Assembly (NCBI GenBank): GCA_963827605.1
Contig: CAWHBK010000004.1
Location: 62,001-126,000, forward strand
Length of the DNA stretch: 64,000 nucleotides
Direction of reading: 5' to 3'
DNA from: DSYU01 sp963827605
GTDB lineage: Bacteria; Chloroflexota; Anaerolineae; Anaerolineales; Anaerolineaceae
The position numbers were made by a program, and so were the translations under genes. Numbering within the stretch: position 1 is the stretch's first letter; each line of letters begins with the position of its first letter. Shown one piece after another: positions 1-8,358 of this stretch. The notes below the pieces were generated by a model. The model ran no database searches and was not told the origin of the DNA. It worked only from the letters and a program-made list of their open reading frames with translations.

Positions 1-984
1 TTGATGTTGATGAAGCGCACATTCGGGTTCTGGAAGGCTGTCTTGGAAGCGGTGGTGAAATCGGTAGTAGCGCGTGCCAATGCCAATTACCAGGTCGGCA
101 TCATGCGCCAGCCGGTTGGCTGCCAGGGTGCCGGTTGCACCGACCGCGCCCATGTTTTGCGGGTGGTTATAAGCCAGCGAGCCTTTGCCGGCCTGCGTTT
201 CGCCCACCGGGATGCCTGTCTGCTCAGCAAAGCGCGCCAGCGCCTGGCTGGCTTCGCTGTACAGCACGCCACCGCCCGCCACGATCAGCGGCTGCTTGCT
301 GGCACGGATGGCGTCCACCGCCTGCTCGAACAGATACGGTTCGGCTGGCGTGCGTGGAATGTACCAGACCCGCCGTTCGAACAATTCGGCGGGGAAATCA
401 TATGCCTCGGCCTGAACATCCTGCGGCAGGGCGAGGGTCACCGCGCCGGTATCGGCGGGCGAGGTAAGCACGCGCATCACTTCGGGCAGGGAGGTGATGA
501 GCTGCTCGGGCCGGTAGATGCGGTCCCAGTAGCGGCTGACCGGTTTGAAAGCAGTCGTTGACGCTGATATCCTGGCTCGCCGGTGATTCGAGCTGTTGGA
601 GCACCGGGGCAACATTGCGGCGGGCAAAGATATCACCGGGCAGCAGCAGCACCGGCAGGCGGTTGATCGTCGCCAGCGCCGCACCGGTGATCATGTTGGT
701 CGCACCCGGGCCAATCGATGAGGTGCAGGCAAAGGTTTGCATGCGGTTCTTCATCTTGGTAAAGCCGCACGCCATATGCACGGCGGACTGTTCGTTGCGC
801 ACCAGGATATAGGGGAAATCTGGATTTTCCTGCAAAGCCTGGCCGATCCCCGCGACATTGCCATGCCCGAAAATACCCAAGCATGCCAGCGAAGAAAGGT
901 GTTTCCTCACCATCCCGCCGGACGTATTGGTTCTTCAAGAAAGCGGATGATGGCTTGTGCAGTGGTTAATCGAATGGTTGCCAT
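1..984 (-). CDS. iolD: IolD, THcHDO hydrolase (partial, frame-broken)
   Basis: Thiamine-diphosphate enzyme that hydrolyses the ring of 3D-trihydroxycyclohexane-1,2-dione in myo-inositol catabolism. The start ATG at 984 follows an AGGAGA box and opens with MATIRLTTAQAIIRFL. Later segments in other frames read GIFGHGNVAGIGQALQ, EQSAVHMACGF and SSIGPGATNM, which are typical of the IolD N-terminal half. The frame breaks near 938, around 870-885 and near 550, after which homology continues to base 1; the C-terminal half lies outside the window. It is the last visible gene of the minus-strand iolB-transaldolase-iolD set. The conserved residues on both sides of each break favour single-base sequence errors over decay, but a pseudogene cannot be excluded. 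Confidence 0.8.
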
Positions 985-986
985 AG

Positions 987-2100
987 TCACTCTCCTGAAA
1001 GCAAATCTTTACTTTCACATCCGGGTTGGGCAGCATGAAGTCGCGCACTACGCCCATCAGGTCATGCGCCGAGGTGATGAATCCGCGCAGGGTGCGCACG
1101 GTTGCGCCGTAGCTATCGAATTCATCCACCGTCATGCCGTCCTCCTCGTAGGCGCGGCGGAAATCTGGGATTTTCTCGTACAACGTCTCGAGAATGCGCG
1201 CGTCGACCGGCTTGCTCATGCGCTCCTTGACTTCGATATCGCTGTCGTTGATCTTTCAACTGCCATTCATACGGCATGGATTGGATCAGGTCACCGCCAA
1301 TGAATTCAGACTACATGTCCCAGGTGACGATACGCGGCTACCAGCAGGCGGGTGCGGTAGCCACGCTGCTGATAGATCTCGTAAGCCTTTTTTCAGGCAG
1401 GCGATTCCGGCCCAATCCGCATAGGATGGATCAATGTCGATGCCGTCACGTTTCGCCAGCTACCTTCATCCAGTCATCCGTGCGTCCGACCATAATCGTG
1501 CATACCGGCGACATTGTCTTCGATGGACTTACCTTCAGCGGACCGGCGGTTCAGCCCACGCTCAACTGCTTCCGCCACAGCGATCGCCTGGGGGACGGTG
1601 AAACTGACCGTGGCGTTGATCGAAACGCCGTGAAAGGTAGCCTCTTCAATCGCCTGGATGCCGGCTTTGGTGACTGGGGCTTTCACCTGCATATTTGGCG
1701 CCAGGGTATTGAAGTGCATCGCCTGCTGGGCAATCGCTTCGGCATTGCGGTAAAGTGCCGGGTTGGTCTGAATGGAAAGCCGCCCTTTTTTGCCGTTGTA
1801 ACGATCATACGCTGGTCGCAGCAATTCAGCGCCTTTCGCAGCCATCTCTTCGATCAGTTTCCAGGTGATATCAACTTCATCCCAGATGGGGTTCTCCTGA
1901 ATCATGCTCAGGATGCGCTCCTTCCACAGGTGCATTTCTTTCTTCAACACATTATGCACGATGGTTGGATTGGTTGTCGCCCCAACCGCGCCGTTTTCTA
2001 CCGCGTAGGTCAGTTCTTCGATCGAGCAGGAATCATTCCAATAATCGGTTGAGTACTGCTGTGTCATCTGATGAAGTTTGCTTTTATATGCTGCGGCCAT
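987..2100 (-). CDS. Transaldolase-family protein (frame-broken)
   Basis: Starts at ATG 2100 with MAAAYKSKLHQMTQQ after a good AGGAGA-like site. The first about 205 residues are intact and carry the class I aldolase pattern of transaldolases: GAVGATTNPTIV near the N-terminus, a beta-strand lysine in MQVKAPVTKAG, and GVSINATVSF. Homology then continues through at least three frame changes between 1475 and 1220 and ends in SAHDLMGVVRDFMLPNPDV. A natural stop in one frame lies at 987, five bases before iolD; in the frame last read the stop is at 935. Family members transfer dihydroxyacetone units between sugar phosphates. Its place between iolB and iolD suggests it may take over the aldolase step of inositol breakdown; that is inference. 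Confidence 0.65.
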
Positions 2101-2109
2101 TTTCCTCTC

Positions 2110-2534
2110 CTAAAGTTTTCCCATATCCATGGTAACCAGCGGAACGCGAGGGTCTAGCGCGTTCCAGGTGCCTTTTACCCAAGAAAAATCAGGGTCATCA
2201 CTGGCAGCCAGTGATTGCGCTGACCCGGCTAACATATTCAGATAATAACAATCATAGCCAGGCGCGGTCACAACCGGGTTATAGGGCATGCCATCGAAAA
2301 CGGTGGCGCGCTGGCCAATTTCCATCCAACTGCCCCGGTTGGATTCGACCGAGCATATTCCGCCCAGAACCACCAGTGCAAGCTCATCCTGCCCTGTCTC
2401 AGATTCCAGGTCTCGCCTTGGTGCAGCATCCGTGCAGCAAAATTGAGATGCTCCCACCTGGCAGAAGCTGGATCGACATGCATATATTCTTCCTTCTGAA
2501 AATCTGGCGCAATCAATAAGGGAGAGGTGCTCAT
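2110..2534 (-). pseudogene. iolB: IolB, 5-deoxy-glucuronate isomerase, internally deleted
   Basis: Start ATG at 2534 follows a perfect AGGAGG. The N-terminal part (MSTSPLLIAPDFQKEE, WEHLNFAARMLHQGETWNL) and the C-terminal part (APGYDCYYLNMLAGS, DDPDFSWVKGTW) both match IolB, a cupin isomerase of about 270 residues. The two parts are joined directly at residues reading FDGMPY-NPVVTAPGY, so roughly 140 central residues, including most of the metal-binding cupin strands, are absent. There is also a frame break near 2390-2400. Stop at 2110 is 9 bases before the transaldolase start. As it stands the product would be about 140 residues and very unlikely to be active, so I mark it as broken; a misassembly that skipped the centre would look the same. 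Confidence 0.65.
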
Positions 2535-2554
2535 AGAACCTCCTGATCATGAAA

Positions 2555-2586
2555 AAATGGTAACAATTTCAAAAAGAAATGGTAAC
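2555..2586. repeat. Two AAATGGTAAC direct repeats, possible operator
   Basis: The decamer AAATGGTAAC occurs at 2555-2564 and 2577-2586, 22 bases apart, about two helical turns. Between them lies the short inverted repeat ATTTC-AAAAA-GAAAT (2566-2580). They sit in the presumed 5' leader of iolB, downstream of its promoter, a position suited to a second regulator of the inositol genes. Confidence 0.35.
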
Positions 2587-2604
2587 GAAATTCTGAAAGC
2601 GCTA

Positions 2605-2632
2605 TTGCATTTTTATGTATTTATGTTATATT
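2605..2632 (+). promoter_or_regulatory. Promoter of the HAD/PGM operon
   Basis: A -35 like TTGCAT (2605-2610), a 16-base spacer and a -10 TATATT (2627-2632) on the plus strand. The same TTGCAT box is used in the promoter at 8359. The TGAAA-N6-TTTCA palindrome starts 9 bases after the -10, over the expected transcription start. Confidence 0.55.
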
Positions 2633-2640
2633 GTTGTCAA
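2612..2640 (-). promoter_or_regulatory. Promoter of the iol operon, facing the HAD promoter
   Basis: On the minus strand a perfect TTGACA lies at 2640-2635, followed by weak -10 candidates (CATAAA 17 bases on, or TACATA 15 bases on). It overlaps the plus-strand promoter, so the two transcription units are divergent with interleaved promoters. The TGAAA-N6-TTTCA operator touches the upstream edge of this -35. Confidence 0.45.
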
Positions 2641-2641
2641 A

Positions 2642-2657
2642 TGAAATTCTACTTTCA
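2642..2657. promoter_or_regulatory. Operator palindrome TGAAA-N6-TTTCA (site 1)
   Basis: TGAAATTCTACTTTCA is a perfect 5+5 inverted repeat with a 6-base centre, preceded by GTCAA. The same GTCAAATGAAA...TTTCA layout recurs at 8395-8410 in front of the RpiR-family regulator gene. Between two divergent units it could repress both the HAD operon and the iol operon. Confidence 0.6.
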
Positions 2658-2769
2658 ATACTACACCAAAATGTAAGAAAAAGCAACCAAAAAGTGGCCA
2701 ATAAGTGCCCCAAGAGGCAATCTTCTTTGACCATTCATCATTCTAACGATTACAGGAAGGGCAAAAGAA

Positions 2770-3504
2770 ATGATCCCGGACATCGAAGCAATTTTTCTTG
2801 ATGTTGGCAATACCTTGCGAATTGTGGTGGAAGACGCAGATTTTCAGGCACAGGCCTGTCAGCAGCTCGTCGCGTTATCTGGACTGCAACTGTCTCAGGA
2901 AGAGTTTTTCCCGCTGCTGGATGCCCGTTGGAAAGCCTATCGCAAATGGTCATTTCAAAACCTTACCGAAGCATCTGAGAAAGAGCTGTGGACGCGCTTT
3001 ATGCTGCCAGATTGCCCCGCCGAGCGCATTGGTCCCCTGGCTGGCAAGTTGACTCGCCTTTGGCGCGACCATGATGGCCGGCGCGTGCCGCGTCCAGATG
3101 TATCCCATACAGTCATTGAACTCCACCGCCGCGGCTATACCATGGGCATTATTGCCAATACCATCACTGAAACAGAAATCCCTGATTGGCTGGAAGAAGA
3201 TGGTCTGACGGATTATTTCAAAGCAGTAGTGCTTTCCTCGAAGGTCCAGTTCCGCAAGCCAGGCCCTGAAATTTATTGGGAAGCGGCAAAGCGTGCGTGC
3301 GTTGACCCTGCCCGGTCGGTATACGTTGGCGATAATCCCATCCGCGATGTTGAAGGCTCGCGCAAGGCAGGGTTTGCCATGACAATCATCCTGTTTGACC
3401 CGGCCAGGCCGCCAAAAGAAACTCCCAAGCCGGGTGACTGCCAGCCTGATCGCACCATCACTGATTGCAGCGACCTGCTAGAGATCTTCCCACCGCGCGT
3501 GTAA
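2770..3504 (+). CDS. HAD-superfamily phosphatase-like protein 1
   Basis: 244 residues; start ATG 2770 after AGGAAGG. Haloacid-dehalogenase fold: motif I FLDVGNTLR with nucleophile Asp11, an alpha-helical cap (about 20-95), motif II region MGIIANT, motif III lysine in QFRKPGPEIY, and motif IV YVGDNPIRD. The +2 acid of motif I, Asp in canonical phosphatases, is Gly13. HADs with glycine here exist (E. coli YihX, alpha-glucose-1-phosphatase, to my knowledge), so activity on a phosphate with a good leaving group is plausible. Close paralogue of the next gene, and first gene after the operator-controlled promoter. The substrate is not evident; the locus suggests a phosphorylated intermediate delivered by the ABC importer at 9392-13738. 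Confidence 0.85.
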   Translation: MIPDIEAIFLDVGNTLRIVVEDADFQAQACQQLVALSGLQLSQEEFFPLLDARWKAYRKWSFQNLTEASEKELWTRFMLPDCPAERIGPLAGKLTRLWRDHDGRRVPRPDVSHTVIELHRRGYTMGIIANTITETEIPDWLEEDGLTDYFKAVVLSSKVQFRKPGPEIYWEAAKRACVDPARSVYVGDNPIRDVEGSRKAGFAMTIILFDPARPPKETPKPGDCQPDRTITDCSDLLEIFPPRV

Positions 3505-3535
3505 CCGTCTTCTGTTCTTTCTAAAGGTACTCCTC

Positions 3536-4267
3536 ATGACAAATGACATCGGAGCGATTTTTCTGGATGTGGGCAATACCTTGCGCATTCTAAAGAAAGA
3601 AGAAGCCTACCAGGCAAAAGCAAGACAAACGATCGCAGCGCTGGTGGGTACAGATGAACTGCCGGAAACATTCTGCACACGCCTGGATGCCCGTTATAAG
3701 GTTTACCGCAAGTGGGCATTTGAAAATATGATCGAAGCCTCCGAAAAGGAGTTATGGACCCGCTGGCTGCTGCCCGATTACCCGGCAGAAATGATCCTCC
3801 CGCTTTCTGGGCCTTTGACCTACCAATTTCGCCAATCAATGGGCCGGCGGGTTATGGCCCCAAACGCGCGCGAAGTGGTGATTGAACTGAGCCTGCGGGG
3901 CTACTGTATGGGCATTATTAGCAATGTAATCACTGAAAATGAAATCCCTGATTGGTTGGAAGAGGATAATCTCAGCCAGTATTTTAAATCGGTAGTGCTC
4001 TCCTCCAGGTTTGGGCGCCGCAAGCCCGACCCGGCCATCTACCACGAGGCTGCGCGCCTGGCAGGTGTCGAACCCGCTCAGTGTGTATACGTGGGCGATA
4101 ATCCAAAGCGCGATGTTCTCGGCACGCGGCTGGCTGGCTTCGGCATGGTGATTCTAATGATGGAAGCGGAAGAGCTTGAGAAAGAACCGCCCACTGGAGA
4201 GAATATTCCTGACCGGATTATTCATCAATTCAGCGAATTATTAGAAATTTTTCCTCCCCGTTCATAA
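3536..4267 (+). CDS. HAD-superfamily phosphatase-like protein 2
   Basis: 243 residues, start ATG 3536 after AAAGG, 31 bases behind its paralogue. Motifs: FLDVGNTLR (nucleophile Asp, Gly at +2), GIISNVITE, lysine in FGRRKPDPAIY, YVGDNPKRD. The two proteins align over their whole length and both end in LLEIFPPR, so this is a tandem duplication that has diverged well beyond recent copies. Keeping both suggests two related substrates or a hetero-oligomer. No signal peptide, so a cytoplasmic enzyme. Stop at 4267 is followed by a Shine-Dalgarno for the permuted mutase. Confidence 0.85.
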   Translation: MTNDIGAIFLDVGNTLRILKKEEAYQAKARQTIAALVGTDELPETFCTRLDARYKVYRKWAFENMIEASEKELWTRWLLPDYPAEMILPLSGPLTYQFRQSMGRRVMAPNAREVVIELSLRGYCMGIISNVITENEIPDWLEEDNLSQYFKSVVLSSRFGRRKPDPAIYHEAARLAGVEPAQCVYVGDNPKRDVLGTRLAGFGMVILMMEAEELEKEPPTGENIPDRIIHQFSELLEIFPPRS

Positions 4268-4279
4268 AACCATCCACTG

Positions 4280-4294
4280 AAGGAGACGCAAATC
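4280..4294 (+). promoter_or_regulatory. Shine-Dalgarno pointing to a non-canonical start
   Basis: AAGGAGA at 4280-4286 is a strong ribosome site, but the codon at the right distance in the following open frame is ATC (4292), not ATG. The first standard start in frame is GTG 4340, 53 bases further. Either ATC is a base error for ATG, or an AUC start is used, or the site belongs to a lost start. Confidence 0.4.
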
Positions 4295-4339
4295 TCAACC
4301 ACACTTCTCACCCACGGTGGAAACACCATCGCCCAAACT

Positions 4340-5884
4340 GTGCGTGAGCTGTACGACGAAGGTCAGCTCGATTATTCGCTCGAACCGGTTGTTCGGGTAG
4401 ATAATAACGGCGACCCGGTTGGGCTCATTCAGGATGGTGACGCTGTAATCTTCTGCTGCCGGCGGGGAGAGCGCGAAATTCAATTAACCGAAGCATTTGT
4501 CGACCCGGCGCTGGGCCGGTTTCCGCGCCGCGATTTCCGCAATCTAACGTTCGTTATCCTTACACTGTATCACGATAAATTCAAAGATTTGCCGGTTGCG
4601 TTTGCTCCCGCCAGAATCCATGAGACTCTAGGTGAGGTTGTCAGCCGCGCCGGTTTGCCTCAGCTGCGTGTGGCCGAGTCAGAAAAATTCTCTCACGTCA
4701 CATTCTTCTTGAATGGTGGCAACAATCAACCCTTTGCTCACGAACAATATGTTCGCATCCCCTCACCCCGCGGCATCCCATTTGATCAGGTCCCAGAGCT
4801 GAGCCTCGATAAGGTTGCCGCCCAGGTTATGGAAGCAATTCACCAGCAGACGGATCTGATCGTCACCAACTTTGCCAATGGCGATGTGATCGGCCATACA
4901 GCGAATTGCCCGGCCAAGATCAAATGCGCCGAAATTGTCGATATGCACCTGGGCAAAGTAGTTCAGGCGGCGCTCAAAGAGGACTATGTGGTTCTCATTA
5001 CCGCAGATCACGGCAACCTGGAAGAAATGTACAACTCCGATGGCACACAGCATGTGGCGCATACCACGAACCTGGTACCGTTTATCGTGGTTGATCCATG
5101 CACGCAGCCGAAACTGCATGATGGCATCCTCGCGGATATTGCCCCCACAGTACTCGCCGCGCTTGGAGTGCCCCAACCTGCCGCTATGACCGGAACCAAC
5201 CTGGCGCCTGATTACGACTGGTGCGGGCAGCGGCGCGTCTTGTTGATCATTCTAGACGGATGGGGCAATGGTCAAGCCGACGACACCAACCCGATCTTCC
5301 TTGCGCAAACGCCTGTGTGGGACAACCTGACTCGCAGCTATCCCTGCTCGCAGCTGCGCGCTTCTGGTGAAGCAGTTGGCCTGCAGATAGGCAAGGCTGG
5401 AAACTCCGAAGCTGGTCACATGAATATTGGCGCGGGGCGAGTGGTGATGCAAGATGATGTACGCCTGGATATGGCAATGCAGGATGGTTCATTTTATACC
5501 AATGAGACCCTGTGCCAGACGATCAAAGATGTGAAAGAACGGCACACTAGCCTGCACCTGATTGGTCTGCTTACCCAAAAAAGCTCGCATGGATCAATCG
5601 ATTACCCGCTGGCTCTGCTGCGCATGGCAAAAGACAATGGATTGGACCAGGTGTACTTGCATCTCATCTTTGATGGCCGAAGCACAAAGCCAGGCAGCGC
5701 TCCGAGCATGCTGGAGAAACTTGAGACGCAAATAGCAGAGATTGGGATAGGGCAAATTGTCACCGGAATTGGCCGCGGCATTGCTCTCGACCGCAATGGG
5801 GACTATACGAAAACGAAGCGCGCCTATGATGCGCTGGTCAATGGCATTGGCAAGAAATCCGCCGATCATGAGGGAGAGAATTGA
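4340..5884 (+). CDS. Circularly permuted GpmI-type phosphoglycerate mutase homologue
   Basis: At least 514 residues from GTG 4340, or about 530 if translation begins near 4292; full length for cofactor-independent phosphoglycerate mutase, but its halves are swapped. Residues 1-290 are the usual C-terminal half: Arg42-GE-Arg45, SEKFSHVTFFLNGG, Asp182 and His186 in NGDVIGHTA, Asp223-His224 in ITADHGN, His241 in AHTTN. At about 298 the usual N-terminus begins (VLLIILDGWG, metal Asp306), then the phospho-acceptor Ser356 in GNSEAGH, and it ends at KSADHEGEN inside the normal interdomain linker. Metal ligands and most phosphate-binding Arg/Lys are present, but DGRD is DGRS and VHSH is SHGS, so the substrate may differ from phosphoglycerate. 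TGATG overlap with the next gene implies translational coupling. Confidence 0.85.
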   Translation: MRELYDEGQLDYSLEPVVRVDNNGDPVGLIQDGDAVIFCCRRGEREIQLTEAFVDPALGRFPRRDFRNLTFVILTLYHDKFKDLPVAFAPARIHETLGEVVSRAGLPQLRVAESEKFSHVTFFLNGGNNQPFAHEQYVRIPSPRGIPFDQVPELSLDKVAAQVMEAIHQQTDLIVTNFANGDVIGHTANCPAKIKCAEIVDMHLGKVVQAALKEDYVVLITADHGNLEEMYNSDGTQHVAHTTNLVPFIVVDPCTQPKLHDGILADIAPTVLAALGVPQPAAMTGTNLAPDYDWCGQRRVLLIILDGWGNGQADDTNPIFLAQTPVWDNLTRSYPCSQLRASGEAVGLQIGKAGNSEAGHMNIGAGRVVMQDDVRLDMAMQDGSFYTNETLCQTIKDVKERHTSLHLIGLLTQKSSHGSIDYPLALLRMAKDNGLDQVYLHLIFDGRSTKPGSAPSMLEKLETQIAEIGIGQIVTGIGRGIALDRNGDYTKTKRAYDALVNGIGKKSADHEGEN

Positions 5885-7089
5885 TGGATCACAAGTTCCT
5901 GCAAAAACTGATCGAGCCAGCGCAAACGAAAATTGCGATGATCATTATGGATGGGCTGGGCGGGCTTCCGATGGAACCCGGTGGGAAAACCGAGCTGGAA
6001 ACCGCCTGCAAGCCAAATCTCGATGAGCTTGCAGCACGGTCTGCTTTGGGCCTGACCATTCCTGTCGCGCCAGGAATAACGCCAGGCAGCGGACCGGGGC
6101 ACCTGGGTATCTTTGGTTATGACCCCATAGAATATGAGATTGGTCGTGGCGCGCTGGAAGCACTGGGCGTAGACTTCGAGCTAGGACCTGATGATGTGGC
6201 GGCGCGCGGTAATTTCTGCACTGTAGGCCCAGATGGGTTGTTGGTAGATCGCCGCGCAGGCCGCCTACCGACCGAACAAAGCCGCGAGTTGGCCCAAATG
6301 CTGCGCACGATCCAGATTGAAGATGTCGAGTTTTTTGTCGAGCCGGTCAAAGAGCACCGCTTTGCCTTTGTGATGCGCGGGCCAGGCCTGAACGATAAAT
6401 TAAGTGAAACCGACCCGCAAAAAATTGGTATGCCGCCTCTGCCTGTGAGAGCGCTGGATAAAAAGTCGCAGAAAGCCGCGCGCATTGCCAACCTGTTTAT
6501 CGAAGAGGCCAGCCGACGACTGGCAGACTGCCAACCCGCAAATATGGTGCTCCTGCGCGGATTTGCGAAATTCCCTGCCATACCATCTTATGCAGAGATA
6601 TTTGGGCTGCGCGCTGCAGCCATTGCGGTCAACGGCATGTACCGTGGTGTAGCCAAGCTGGTAGGCATGCAGCCGGTGAAAGTAGACGGTGATACACTTG
6701 ATGCCGAGTTCAGCGCGCTAGAGAAAAATTGGAATGATTTTGATTTCTTCTACCTGCATGTCAAAAAGACTGACACGGCTGGCGAAGACGGCGATTTCTA
6801 CCACAAGGTGCGCGTCATCGAAGAAGTGGATAGTCTCATCCCTCGTTTGATGGCACTCAATCCCGATGTTGTCATCGTCAGCGGCGACCATTCCTCGCCT
6901 GCGGTAATGCGCTCGCACAGCTGGCACCCGGTGCCTACCCTGCTTTATTCAGCCTATGTCCGCCCAGATGGAATATCCAAATATGGTGAGCGTGCCTGCG
7001 CACGCGGCAGCCTGGGTGTACTCCCTGCAAAAGATATCATGCCAATTGCGCTGGCAAATGCACGGCGCATTACCAAATTCGGGGCCTAA
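5884..7089 (+). CDS. ApgM-type (archaeal-like) phosphoglycerate mutase family protein
   Basis: 401 residues from ATG 5884, sharing bases with the stop of the upstream gene. Alkaline-phosphatase-superfamily metal sites: IIMDGLGG (Asp), acceptor serine in TPGSGPGHLGIFGYDP, HVKKTDTAGEDGD, VSGDHSSP and the His of SHSWHPVPTLL. Length and motif order match the ApgM branch, which interconverts 2- and 3-phosphoglycerate with bound metal ions. Two mutase-type enzymes in tandem are unusual outside glycolysis. Together with HAD phosphatases and an importer, this one may isomerise or hydrolyse an imported phosphomonoester. Assignment to the family is firm; the substrate is not. Confidence 0.85.
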   Translation: MDHKFLQKLIEPAQTKIAMIIMDGLGGLPMEPGGKTELETACKPNLDELAARSALGLTIPVAPGITPGSGPGHLGIFGYDPIEYEIGRGALEALGVDFELGPDDVAARGNFCTVGPDGLLVDRRAGRLPTEQSRELAQMLRTIQIEDVEFFVEPVKEHRFAFVMRGPGLNDKLSETDPQKIGMPPLPVRALDKKSQKAARIANLFIEEASRRLADCQPANMVLLRGFAKFPAIPSYAEIFGLRAAAIAVNGMYRGVAKLVGMQPVKVDGDTLDAEFSALEKNWNDFDFFYLHVKKTDTAGEDGDFYHKVRVIEEVDSLIPRLMALNPDVVIVSGDHSSPAVMRSHSWHPVPTLLYSAYVRPDGISKYGERACARGSLGVLPAKDIMPIALANARRITKFGA

Positions 7090-7119
7090 CCATTAACCCA
7101 TCGCCACAAAGGATTTAGC

Positions 7120-8319
7120 ATGCACGTACCTGCCTTTATCGAAAATTTTGGACTCTTTACGGAAATCTTGTTTGAAAAGATGAAACAGGTCAATCCCGGC
7201 ATTGCTGAAATGGAGCTTTACGAGTTCCGTTATGGGTTGAACAATCTGTATCCCGAAGCCGGTGGTTGGACAAGCATCTGCATAGACTCGCGTGAAGTGA
7301 TCGAGGAGTACATCAACAGCAGTTGCTTTTACGAGAGCATTCAAATCAAACCACGGATCGGTGACCAAATCGTGCTGGATGACAAAGTCCTTCACCTGAC
7401 GCATATGCTTCTGGTTGGCCTGGTCAGCTGCGAATACAGCCCAGAGTGGGTGCGCGCTCATTTTTACTTTGATATCCGCGGATTCTACTTTTTGACTCGC
7501 ACGGCTTATTTTACAGGCCCCGTTCTTGCCCACTTTGACGGAAAACCCTACCGCCAATTCGAGCAGTTGCAGAAAGGCTTTGAGTACCGCCACGAGATTG
7601 GGTACAAAGCTTTCCGTGAAGCAAACGCAGCAGTAGACGATTGCTTTATTTCGTGTGTACAGAAATTGATCTCCGTCAAAGGCACACCGATACTCCTGGC
7701 AATCGCCGGACCGACTGCCGCGGGCAAGACTGAAATTGTCGAAAGGCTACGAAAGATCTTCGAAGCAGCCGGCCAGAAAACATCATCGATCGAAATGGAC
7801 AACTTCCTCACCGACCGCGAGCAGCGTGAAGCCAGGGGCATCCACTCTTTTGGCAAGCAAGCCATTCACTTTGATTTGTTTGTGCAAAGCCTGCACGGAA
7901 TAATCCAGGGCGAGAAGATTACCATTCCCCGCTATAACTTTATCGACGCCACCTCCAGCCACGATCTGAATGGCTGCGTCAAGCCAGGCGGAATGCCAAT
8001 AGAGATTGAGCCCGCGGATATTGTTTTTCTCGAAGGCAATTTCCCATTTTTACTCGAAGAAACATTCTCGCTGATCGGCATCAAGGTGGTTTACCTGACG
8101 GATGACCCCGTCCGCTTGCAGCGTAAATGGCGACGCGACGTGGATTACCGCAAGAAATACGATCCGACCTATTTGCGCAACCGCTATTTTCGTGATCAAT
8201 TCTTAATGGCGCAAAAGTGCCTGCGCCCGCAGATGCAAGTTTGCGACATCATCGTTGACACCACTGGCGCAGCCTTATGGGTTACCCCAGAAATGGCTGA
8301 CATCTTAGAGCAAGGATAA
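7120..8319 (+). CDS. P-loop kinase (uridine kinase/PRK-like) with novel N-terminal domain
   Basis: 399 residues, ATG 7120. Residues about 190-399 form a uridine kinase/phosphoribulokinase-like P-loop domain: Walker A GPTAAGKT at 197-204, EMDNFLTDRE as the substrate-loop acid, IVFLEGNFPFL, and a C-terminal lid with RKWRRDVDYRKK. The first about 185 residues (FENF..RYGLNNLYPEAGG..HFYFDIRGFYFLTRTAYF) I do not recognise; they are soluble, aromatic-rich and may hold the substrate or regulate. Last gene before a new promoter at 8359. In context it may phosphorylate the product of the upstream phosphatases or mutases. PRK-family enzymes include uridine, pantothenate, phosphoribulose and glycerate kinases, so the acceptor is open. 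Confidence 0.75.
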   Translation: MHVPAFIENFGLFTEILFEKMKQVNPGIAEMELYEFRYGLNNLYPEAGGWTSICIDSREVIEEYINSSCFYESIQIKPRIGDQIVLDDKVLHLTHMLLVGLVSCEYSPEWVRAHFYFDIRGFYFLTRTAYFTGPVLAHFDGKPYRQFEQLQKGFEYRHEIGYKAFREANAAVDDCFISCVQKLISVKGTPILLAIAGPTAAGKTEIVERLRKIFEAAGQKTSSIEMDNFLTDREQREARGIHSFGKQAIHFDLFVQSLHGIIQGEKITIPRYNFIDATSSHDLNGCVKPGGMPIEIEPADIVFLEGNFPFLLEETFSLIGIKVVYLTDDPVRLQRKWRRDVDYRKKYDPTYLRNRYFRDQFLMAQKCLRPQMQVCDIIVDTTGAALWVTPEMADILEQG

Positions 8320-8358
8320 GAAAAAGGAGCCTTTATTGGCGCCGATATGAAAGTAGGG

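Noticed and set aside
996..1017. TGAAAG-N10-CTTTCA near the iolD start as a third RpiR operator
   Set aside because: The spacing differs from the two good sites and it lies inside the transaldolase end and iolD ribosome site; probably chance.
1..2534. The iol genes as an ancient decayed operon
   Set aside because: Conserved residues and SD sequences are intact on both sides of each break, and similar breaks occur in other clearly intact genes; sequence error fits better, apart from the iolB deletion.
4340..5884. Permuted mutase as an assembly artefact of two partial genes
   Set aside because: The frame is continuous over the junction, total length is that of one GpmI, no second partial copy flanks it, and the gene end is coupled to the next gene; still worth a read check.
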